Shown here in pieces: positions 56,310-64,000 of a stretch of 64,000 nt of DNA. The DNA is from Theobroma cacao (taxonomy: Eukaryota; Streptophyta; Magnoliopsida; Malvales; Malvaceae): contig NC_030858.1 in NCBI RefSeq assembly GCF_000208745.1, positions 33,583,620-33,647,619 of the forward strand. Direction: 5' to 3'. Within the stretch, counting starts at the first letter, position 1, and each line of letters starts with the position of its first letter. Below the pieces are notes generated by a model. The model worked only from the letters and a program-made list of their open reading frames with translations, was not told the origin of the DNA and ran no database searches. The position numbers were made by a program, and so were the translations under genes.

Positions 56310-57250
56310 CCAAATGCTGCCAAGATGCCAAAATCATCAAATAGGTGTTCACGAGATCAAGGTAAAGGAATTACGTCGCCAAGTTCAAGAATTATAAAAA
56401 CAACACACAAGACATAATGTTGCTCAAATCAACAATAGTAGCTCTAGTGATGAAGAGAATAATACCAATTCTTTCCATTGAGAATTATCTTCTGATGAAG
56501 AAGTAACTATACGTTGTCTAAGACTTGCTGCTAATAAAGATTTGAGAATCAAGATAGACATTCCCCAGTTTGAAGGAAGGCTTTACTCTGATGATTTTTT
56601 TGACTGGCTCTACACAGTGGAAAGAGTTTTCGAGCTCAAAGATGTTCTTGATGAAAAACTTCTAAAGCTTGTTGCAATTAAATTGAAAAAGCACGCCTCT
56701 ATCTAGTGGGAAAACCTCAAACGGTAACAAGAAAGAGAATGTCATAACAAGATTAAAACATGGGATAAGATGTGTCGAAAACTCAAATGTAAGTTCCTGC
56801 TTGAGCATTATTGACAAGAAATTTTTATTAAATTTCATAACTTGAGGTAGAAAATAGTGATAGTGGAGGAATACACAATGGAGTTTGAGCAACTTCATAT
56901 GAAATGCGATGTCCATGAACCTAAAGAGCAAACTGTAACTCGTTATCTTGGAGGTCTTAATGTTGAAATTGTAGATATTGTTCAACTACAACCATATTGG
57001 AACTTAAATGATGTCATCAGATTAGCATTAAAGGTTGAGAAATAACGATCACGGGGAAAGCTCAGTGAGTTCATCTGGACAAAAAGATTCTTCCTCAAAC
57101 AGTGGGAGATAAAGTTCGATAACCATTCCACCTCTAAAGGTAAACTCTTCCAAAACTACAAATAATAATGATAAAGAAGCTACTTCTACTTGTGCTTTCA
57201 ATGTCAACAAAAAATGCTTCAAATGCCAAGGATTTTGGCATATTGCTTCT
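56310..57250 (+). pseudogene. Gypsy-2 gag
   Basis: A start with AAKMPKSSNRCSRDQGKG (ATG near 56323) is followed in other frames by IRCLRLAANKDLRIKIDIPQ, FEGRLYSDDFFDWLYTVERV, KLLKLVAIKLKKHASI, stop, and after more stops EEYTMEFEQLHMKCDV and TVTRYLGGLNVEIVD. These are the DIPEFDG, DWL-x-T-x-ERVF, VEEYT-x-EFE and RYLGGL blocks of gypsy gag (Retrotrans_gag family). A knuckle remnant CFKCQGFWHIASNF lies near 57210-57250, with the last Cys changed. The gene has at least five stops. Confidence 0.88.
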
Positions 57251-57265
57251 AATTTTCCAAATCAA

Positions 57266-58033
57266 ATGGAAGAACCTATCATGGAAGAAGTAGAGAATGA
57301 GCTAAAAATATTCAACAAAAATGAGATAGAAGAAGTTGCGGCTGACCATGGAGAAGCTCTTGTTGTTTGTTGTAACCTCAACACTGCTATAATGACTAAA
57401 GATGAAAGTTCACTTTGCCATAACATCTTTTATACAAGGTGCATATCCCACAAGAAGGTTTGCAATGTCATTATTGATAGTGGAAGTTGTGAGAATGTTA
57501 TTGCCAACTACATGGTGGAAAAGTTGAAGCTTTCAACTAAGATACATCCTCATCCTTACAACCTACAATGGCTAAGAAAAGGAAATGAAGTTAAGGTAAT
57601 GAAATGTTGTTGTGTTCATTTCTTTATTAGAAGTAAGTATCAAGATGAAGTTTGCTGTGATGTTATTTTAATGGACGCATGCCACTTGTTGTTGGGACAC
57701 CCATGGCAATATGATCGTCGAGCTCACCATGAAGGATACAACAATACTTATTCTTTTATCAAGGATGGAGTAAAAATTATGTTGACTCCACTAATACCAG
57801 AAGATCGTCCAAAAAGACAAGAAAAAGATAAAGCACTTATCACTGTGTCTAGCCTCAACCAAGCTTATTGTGAGTCAAACCATTTATGTTTCTTATTAGT
57901 CTTTAAGGAGAATGAAGTATCTTCACCCTTATCTAAAGATGGTCAAACAGAAGTGGTCAATAAAAGTTTGGAAAACTTATTGAGAAGCTTTGTGGGCAAA
58001 CATATTATGCAATGGGATCTTGTGTTAACATAA
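57266..58033 (+). CDS. Gypsy-2 protease fused in frame to integrase C-terminal region
   Basis: One open frame of 255 codons. The first two thirds are the gypsy aspartic protease: CNVIIDSGSCENVIANYMVE with the DSG active site intact, VKVMKCCCVHFFI and DACHLLLGHPWQYDRRAHHE, the usual end of the domain. After about residue 224 the frame runs directly into the integrase block DGQTEVVNKSLENLLRSFVG and KHIMQWDLVLT, which normally lies some 800 residues downstream. So RT, RNase H and integrase catalytic core are deleted without breaking the frame. The next stop (58033) lies inside the integrase region. It could be a chance deletion junction or a propagated deletion derivative. Confidence 0.87.
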   Translation: MEEPIMEEVENELKIFNKNEIEEVAADHGEALVVCCNLNTAIMTKDESSLCHNIFYTRCISHKKVCNVIIDSGSCENVIANYMVEKLKLSTKIHPHPYNLQWLRKGNEVKVMKCCCVHFFIRSKYQDEVCCDVILMDACHLLLGHPWQYDRRAHHEGYNNTYSFIKDGVKIMLTPLIPEDRPKRQEKDKALITVSSLNQAYCESNHLCFLLVFKENEVSSPLSKDGQTEVVNKSLENLLRSFVGKHIMQWDLVLT

Positions 58034-58552
58034 ACGAAATTCTCTTCTAACAAATCTGTGAGCCAAACCACTAGAAGATATCCATTCAAAGTAGTGTATG
58101 AAAAGTGCTTTTTTAGTCCTTTAAACCTTCCTACATTACCAACTACTCATGAATTTAATGCTGATGCTAAAGAACATGTTAAGCAAATCAAAAAGCTCCA
58201 TAAAAAAGTTCAAAAGAAAATTATTCATCAAACTACCAAATATTAAAAGCAAGCCAATAAGCATGAAAAGCCAACTTGTTTTAAAGAATGAGACTTAGTG
58301 TGGATTCACATAAGGAAATAACATTTTCTTAAGTCTTGTGCCAAATTATCTCCTCGAGCTGATAGACCATTTCGAGTCTTGGAACATATTAATAAGAATG
58401 TTTACAAGATCGAACTTCCTAGAGATTATGAAGATTCTTGTACCTTCAATGTAGTTAATCTCTCTCATTATTATGGAAAAGATGAAGAAAACATGGATCT
58501 TGAAGGTGATTTTCTCCAATCTAAGGAGAATGATAAAGGAGTATGTTATTAG
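58034..58552 (+). pseudogene. Gypsy-2 integrase C-terminal tail
   Basis: Continues SVSQTTRRYPFKVVYEKCFF, NADAKEHVKQIKKLHKKVQK (58058-58246), then after stops LVWIHIRK, LSPRADRPFRVLEHINKNVY and KIELPRDYEDSCTFNVVNLS, the GPF-R-V and LP-x-Y-x-x-S-x-TFNV-x-DL blocks of gypsy integrase tails. Polypurine tract and 3' LTR follow. Confidence 0.87.
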
Positions 58553-59034
58553 GATACTTGCATATTAAGTTAGGGAAGATTATTTTCATAATTATCTCTT
58601 TTTTTTTAAAAGATTTCCATAATTATCTTTTCTTAGTTATCTTTTACTTATACTCTAAGAAAGTTTAAATGAGGTTATTTCTTATTTTTTATTTAAGAAT
58701 TATATAATCCCATAAAGGAAAGTTAGAAGGCTTTCTTCTTTAGAAATAGTTATATAAAGCCTTCGTGGCTTAATTATTGCATTGAAGTTGAGAATTAATA
58801 AAGAATATTTTCTTCAATAAGCAGGTGTGCTTATTTTCTCTAAACTCTTTTCAAAAGAGTAAGAGATTTTAGTATTTTTGGTTTAGCCAATCAAAGTGGG
58901 AGTTTGGCTATTTTTCACCTTAATGGGGTTTTCTAATCTTGTTAAGATTGGTGCTCATCTTAGTGGGGTTTCTAACCTCTCCACGATTGGTGTCTTTTAC
59001 AACGTCCATGTGTCTTCACAACGCCTTGGTGTTA
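58531..59034 (+). repeat. Gypsy-2 3' LTR
   Basis: Begins TGATAAAGGAGTATG after the polypurine tract. The final 12 bases (GCCTTGGTGTTA) differ from the 5' LTR end (CCTCCGACATCA) at eight places, seven of them transitions. A local duplication of CATAATTATCTTTT adds about 25 bases. Confidence 0.83.
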
Positions 59035-59605
59035 GGTTGCCTCTCTATGAAGCCTTCGCTTTCTTATGCGATAGAAGAAAAGAGTTAAAATCACTTGCTA
59101 AAAACCATGGTATTATCCACTATCCCTACAAACCAAGAAAACTCCTCCCACAGAGCCTTTTATACATTATGATTGGGATAGCCATAAACTGTAGAAAAAA
59201 ACCAGTTGGAACCTGCCTGATACTTATCTAATAAATGAACACATTGTGAGTTATTACGAACAACGGACAAGTGAATACACTTATTGCATAAAATCCACAT
59301 TCCCCTAGAAAATCCAGAAGCTTTCACTCTATGTGATCTTTCGAACTTCAAAGAACAAATCACATTATCAACTACAGCACCACTTAATCGTGGTTAAACT
59401 AACACAAAAACAGAAAACTTATAATGGCTATAAAAGTCATTAATCCCCCTAAGAAAACCTCAATCACTTGCACCTTGACAATTTCATACAAGTAATCTTA
59501 TATCCATATATCCATAAATAAAAATAAAGTAAATGAACCACAAAAGATTTAAGATACCTCCTTAGTGCCATCAATAACCATCATGGACAAGCCACTCAAC
59601 ATTAG
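59035..59605 (-). pseudogene. LINE-C AP endonuclease N-terminus
   Basis: Minus frames give SHRVKASGFSRGMWILCNK, VVRNNSQCVHL and WFFSTVYGYPNHNV, matching the plant L1 endonuclease (SHR...GFSGGIW, WF-TAVYASPN), then near 59100 PWFLASDFNSFL, the catalytic GDFN block changed to SDFN. The frame then breaks at the Gypsy-2 insertion (59035). The N-terminal catalytic Glu region is not clear. Confidence 0.87.
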
Positions 59606-61557
59606 GGTTGTCAACGGGTAAGGTACCCGAACCCTAACCCTAACCCTATAAAAAATCAATTACCTGAACCCTATTAACTACCTAAATAATTTTAAAAATT
59701 ACTATCCTAATCCTAACCCTATAATATTTTTACTTCCTTATAATTACCCTAACCTGTTTAAAAACCCGATTAGATAAAAAAATTATTAAAATCTTCTTCA
59801 TGGGTATCCAATTACCCGAACCCAAACCCGTATACATATACAATAATATTTCTTTATCTATTTCATAAAATTAACTACTAATTAAATTAATTAAAAAAAC
59901 AAATAATAAAATTTGAATTTAAATAATAAAAAACAAAGATCTTAAATATAAACTTAAATAACGAAAAACAAACATCCATACAATGACATAAACTTAAATA
60001 ACTATACACAAATATCCAAATAACAACATAAACTTAAATAACTACACACAAAGATCCAAACAAATAACATAAACTTAAATAACCAAATACATATATCCAA
60101 ACAACAACAATATAAATTTAAATAACTAAAAATAATATCCAAACAACTAGTGTATATACTATAATATCCAAATATATAATATAAAGTGTATGTGTTAAAA
60201 GATATTACAAGTTGTATGCTATAAAGTGTGTATATATATTACAATTAATAATTTTATAAGTTATAATTTTTATAATGTTAACACAAAATAAAAAGTAAAT
60301 ATATTTATATTTAAAGCATATATATTAAAAATATATTAGTGTATATATATAATAGTAATTATATTCCTTATAGCTGAACTCAATATATATAAAGTATAGA
60401 TATTAAAAGACATTACAATTACAATTTAATTAATAATCATAATTTTATTAATTAATTTAATTAATTATATGGATTTGTCTTTAATTACTTGAAATTAAAA
60501 AAAATAGCTAAGTTTCAAAACTATTCTAATATCACAACTTCTTTTTAGATAATTAAGTTTATTCCATTATAAATTTATATAAACAAAGGTATATATATTA
60601 TTTAGTAATTAATTTATATAATAGTAATTGTATTATTTATAAATGAGCATAATTTATAATATAAAGTGTATGTGTTAAAAGACAATACAAGTTATATACT
60701 ATAAAGTGTGTATATATATATTATAATTAACAATTTTACAAGTTATAGTTTTTGTAATGATAACATAAAATAAAAAGTAAATATACTTATATTTAAAGTA
60801 TATATATACTAAAAGTATTATATATATAATATAGTAATTATATTTCTTATAAATGAACTCAATATATATAATGTATATATATTTAAAAACATTCCAAGTT
60901 AATTGATAATTATAGTTTAATGAATTAATTTAATTAGCTATAAGAGTTTATCTTTAATTACATGAAATTAAAAAAATAGTTAGATTCCAAAACTATTCTA
61001 AACTCAAAGACTCTCTTTAAGTATACATATTATAAGTTTTAATTTTTGTAATGTTAATACAAAATAAAAAGTAATATATTTATATTAAAAATGTATATAA
61101 TAGTAATTATATTCCTTTGTAATATGATATGATATTCATATTATTTAAACATAATTAATAATCTAATAATTTTTTAATTTATATATATTAATGTCATCAC
61201 ATTAATAATTTAACTAACGATATTTTTAATATAGTTGTCAACATTTAATAAAAGAATTTTTTGTCAAAATGGTAAAGATTTTGGTTGCTTTCCTTTCTTA
61301 CCTGGGTTCAAATCAAATCAGTAACATGAGTGGACCATTTTTATTCAATTATTTAAATAATAATAAAATATATATACAAGTATTATAGTCGGGTTCGGGG
61401 TGGGTATCCACAGAACCCGAATATTACCTAATTGGGCTTGAGTAACGGGTACCCAAAGAGTGATACCCAAACCCGATTTTCACTACCCGAACCCATCCCT
61501 AACCCATTTATTGAGTACACTAACTCGTTATAACTGGGGTCGGGTACCCATTGACAT
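59606..61557. mobile_element. AT-rich non-autonomous hAT-like element, about 1.95 kb
   Basis: Inverted ends TGTCAACGGGTA (left) and TGTCAATGGGTA (right, reverse complement) match at 11 of 12, with both ends continuing into TACCCG words. The flanking 8-mers TCAACATT (59598-59605) and CCAACATC (61558-61565) agree at 6 of 8, compatible with an aged hAT target duplication. The inside is about 85% A+T with no protein frame. It contains CCCTAACCC runs near 59620-59650 and two long direct repeats of about 480 bases. Confidence 0.7.
60170..61000. repeat. Internal direct repeat of about 480 bp
   Basis: 60175-60540 and 60655-61010 share ATAATATAAAGTGTATGTG, AAAATAAAAAGTAAATAT and CATGAAATTAAAAAAA-type words in the same order. 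A third, partial copy lies at 61030-61120. Divergence is substantial. Confidence 0.85.
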
Positions 61558-62548
61558 CCAACATCAAGGTAAGATATGCATTCAGTTCTAGCTCCTTACC
61601 CAACAAATTTTTCCCTTCTGCTAATTTTTCCTGTATTAACAGAGTTGAGATGGCAGCAAGTTTAGCTCTTGTCGTTTTCTTCAACAAGACCTTTTGCAGC
61701 TTCTTAGTACTGGCTTCTTTTTTATGTAACACAATCCCTCCACTTCTTGTGGCTTTAACAACACTGCCATTAAGTCGTAAAGAAGTGGTTTACGTGGAAA
61801 CCAACTTAGTCCTCTTTGCAACTGTCATAACAGTTGAATGCTTTACAGGATCAAGTGGTATGGTACAAGCATAAGGTTCATTAGAAAGAAAATCAGGTTG
61901 GGACTATGGCGGGAGGGTCAAAGAATGATCTACTAATTCATTACTATCTGATTCCACCTCCTACCCTTTGGGCATCCGTTCAACAGTCTCGTTAGTCATA
62001 TTTTTAACTTTAAAATCAATCTCCATACTCCCTCCAACCACGTTATTAATTTCCAAAGCCTTTATCTCCATATTGATATTAATACGCTGAGCCATAGCGT
62101 GTCCATCATGATGATTTGAAGCACCTACCTTACACATAACTTTAGTCGCTGACTTAGAAGTTTGGTTGACTATTTTATTAAATTTTTCACAACTTTCTTG
62201 CTATCCAGATGGTCCACCATTATTATTAATTTCATCACCTAAAATCGTAAAACGAGACTTGAGCTTGGTGTGGTTGTCATTCTTCGACATATTGGAAATT
62301 CTTTTATTATTAGGAATTCCACTAACTACTTCCTTATCCTTTTTATTAGAATCTCTTTCGACTTCCTCCTCCAAAATGGAAAATCGAGATCCCGATCAAG
62401 CCTATCTTTTGTGATCCACAAAGGGGTATTTTTCTTGTCACCACCCTATGGTTTCTTAAGCAAAAACCAACATCTATGGACCATATAGATATTCATCAAT
62501 ATTCTCATTAGTTCCAATAGACTTCTCTTGAGTCTTTGAGGTAGAAAC
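61558..62548 (-). pseudogene. LINE-C ORF1-like region
   Basis: On the minus strand the 62490-62400 segment gives MVHRCWFLLKKP, recalling the YGPWMLV-x-KK segment after the zinc knuckle of plant LINE ORF1, and 61732-61520 gives LKKTTRAKLAAISTLLIQEK with no specific motif. The rest is basic, low-identity sequence typical of the ORF1-ORF2 junction. Assignment rests on position and on these weak blocks. It is cut at 62548 by an LTR. Confidence 0.6.
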
Positions 62549-63795
62549 TGATAACTCTATTATGTAGAGTTATTTTGACACATTTTGAGGGCTTAAGTAG
62601 TTAGATCTTTGAGATTTTAAGTTCAAATTGTAGCATTTTAGGTATTTTCTAGTTTAAGTTTGATTACTTGTTGAATAGTTAATTTAAGTTATTTTAGTTA
62701 AATTTTATATTATTTTGTTTTAAATTAATTTAAGAGTAGTATTAGTAATTTCTCTTATTGTTTTTGTAAGAAATTTGATGAAAAAAGCTCATTTGATGAA
62801 AATCCGTGCGACTATGGTGATGGCTTTATTTATATATGTTGTGGTATTTTGACCGTATCTCTGTCTATAGAACACCAAATGAAGCGATTCTTGAACCAAT
62901 AGACTTTTAAGAGGAAGGGATACAACTTTTATGTTTACGACTTCACTCAGTTCGGATTTCATCATGGTCAAAATATTTGTCCAAGTGGGAGTACTGCAGT
63001 AGTATTTATGGACTAAACATGATGCAGTATTTGGAGCATATCTTTCAATCCAAAAGTCCAATTGATATTATTCTTAAACCATTGGAAAGTTAAAGAGATA
63101 GGGCTACAACCTTTGTGTTTATCTCTTTTCCCATTTCAGAGCAGATCAGAATGAAAATTACATTCGAAATTGATAGACTGCCACAGCATTGGGAGAACAA
63201 GGCTGCAACACTAGTGAAAGGAAGCTCACCGTACAAATTTTCCAAGAGCTCAGCGCTGCAGTGCTGAAGAAGTCCACAATGCTATTGTACCAAAAAACCA
63301 ACGCTGTTGTGCCAAGAAATCAAGGTCGCGGTGCTGGGCAATTTTTCAAAAATAAGAATTTGATGGGATTTTGGAAATTAGGTTACTTAGAGCCTATTTA
63401 AAGTACTTTTTTCAAAGGTTTTAATAAGGAGGCAGCAACCAACTATTCTGGAGATTTGGAGCCAAGAACAAAGTAAGAAAACAAGAGAAATTGATAGAGA
63501 ATTAAGGTTGCAAAGCTTCAACACTTAGTTTTTTTCTCTACTTTTGTGTTTCTTTTATTTTATTTGACTTAGATTCATGGCTAAATTTCTTTGGATGTTG
63601 TTTTTGTTTGTTATTATGAGCTAAATTATCTTTCTAGGATTGTGGTGGATTTTAACATGTAATTTAAATATTAGTTTCTTTTTTTATTTATCATGAATGG
63701 ATGTAGTTTTGCTTATTCAAATATGTACTTAATGTTTTTGATTGCTTGGCCAACAATTAACTAATTTGTGAATCTAATTGTGACTCGACAGAGAG
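62549..63795 (+). mobile_element. LTR of the 12972 family, interrupted by another LTR
   Basis: Starts TGATAACTCTATTATGTAGAG and is co-linear with 12972-14100: shared TAGTTAGATCTTTGAG, GAAATTTGATGAAAAA, CTACTTTTGTGTTTCT and TTGTGGTGGATTT-AACATG words. It carries an additional 200-base internal duplication (about 62820-63030) and ends at 63795, where a different LTR begins; the remainder must lie beyond the window. Confidence 0.85.
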
Positions 63796-64000
63796 TGTCA
63801 CGACCCGGAACTCCCATCGAGCCCGTGACAACCGCCGCGAAGCCTCGACAAACATTCTTCCCCCGAATGCCTTTTGAGACCTCGCAAGGCTTTTGTACCA
63901 GTTTTTCCATTCCTCTCTCTTTCTTCTTTTTTTTTGAATAATAAAATAAAATAAAAATATTAATTAAAATAATCTATTTTAATGTAAAACAATATATATA
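63796..64000 (+). mobile_element. Gypsy-type LTR, 5' end, continuing past the window
   Basis: Starts TGTCACGACCCGGAACTCCC, a sharp change from the AT-rich flank, then CCGTGACAACCGCCGCGAAG. The TGTCACGACCC beginning resembles the plus-strand start of Gypsy-1's LTR, but the following sequence differs. Only 205 bases are present; orientation is uncertain. Confidence 0.65.

Larger units (their letters stand above)
55627..59034 (+). mobile_element. Gypsy-2: short, internally deleted Ty3/gypsy element, 3.4 kb
   Basis: Two direct LTRs (55627-56109 and 58531-59034), primer-binding site TGGTATTAGAGC (56113-56124, 11 of 12), gag, a zinc-knuckle remnant, protease fused to integrase C-terminus, polypurine tract AAGGAGAA (58523-58530). 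Target duplication TGTTG (55622-55626) against GGTTG (59035-59039), 4 of 5. Reverse transcriptase, RNase H and the catalytic part of integrase are absent. The LTRs differ a good deal, so the insertion is old. The integrase tail lacks an obvious chromodomain in the remaining sequence. Confidence 0.9.
43290..62548 (-). mobile_element. LINE-C: one L1-type LINE split by four later insertions
   Basis: Minus-strand LINE protein blocks occur in the correct order across five separated pieces. 62548-61558 is ORF1-like, 59605-59035 the endonuclease N-terminus, 55626-54356 the rest of the endonuclease and early RT, 51104-49925 the RT palm and thumb, and 44478-43290 zf-RVT and RNase H. The gaps are filled by elements with target duplications, so the pieces join without overlap. 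The total is about 5.1 kb, close to a full plant L1. The 5' end is cut by the LTR at 62549. Many stops and loss of catalytic residues (FADD is now FANY) show an old, dead copy. Confidence 0.85.

Noticed and set aside
59605..59660. Interstitial telomere or chromosome end
   Set aside because: Only three or four imperfect units, at the end of a hAT-like element.

Overview
The window is nuclear DNA of a flowering plant, most likely a eudicot, from a draft assembly (one 599-base N run and two single Ns). The evidence is the AT-rich composition, GT-AG introns, L1-type LINEs with a plant-style RNase H tail, Ty1/copia, Sirevirus-like and Ty3/gypsy retrotransposons, and a BED-finger hAT transposon. 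I cannot name the species from sequence alone. No bacterial features, CRISPR arrays, rRNA genes or intact tRNA genes were seen.

Layout. 1-2570: 5' half of a decayed copia element (minus), cut by the window edge. 3150-8385: two decayed LINEs (minus). 8386-11535: the 5' end of a gypsy element (minus) head to head with a related gypsy LTR (plus). 11536-25558: an older non-coding repeat with a 68-69 bp minisatellite, interrupted by a solo LTR (12972-14635, target-site duplication GTGAT) and by a complete 9.8-kb Sirevirus-like copia element (14724-24499, TSD CTTTA) that carries a third, envelope-like reading frame. 25559-36886: a transposon-poor island holding the only convincing host gene, a two-coding-exon gene for a 108-residue membrane-anchored coiled-coil protein (33594-34956, minus). 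It has a 5' UTR intron, a TATA box and site II promoter motifs. 36895-41694: a 4.8-kb hAT transposon with an 8-bp TSD and a broken transposase.

43290-62548 is best read as one L1-type LINE (about 5 kb of its own sequence, minus strand) split by four later insertions: a copia element (44479-49924), a gypsy solo LTR containing the assembly gap (51105-54355), a short internally deleted gypsy element (55627-59034) and an AT-rich hAT-like element (59606-61557). Beyond it, a second LTR of the 12972 family (62549-63795) is itself interrupted by another LTR that runs off the right edge.

Almost every protein-like stretch is a transposon remnant with stops, frameshifts or lost catalytic residues. The main interest is insertion history: four precise or near-precise TSDs, a reverse-transcriptase motif split by a solo LTR, an in-frame protease-integrase deletion derivative, and decay dominated by transitions. 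I did not find a convincing new biological system. The least explained items are the small conserved-looking membrane protein gene, the Sirevirus third frame and the minisatellites inside LTRs.
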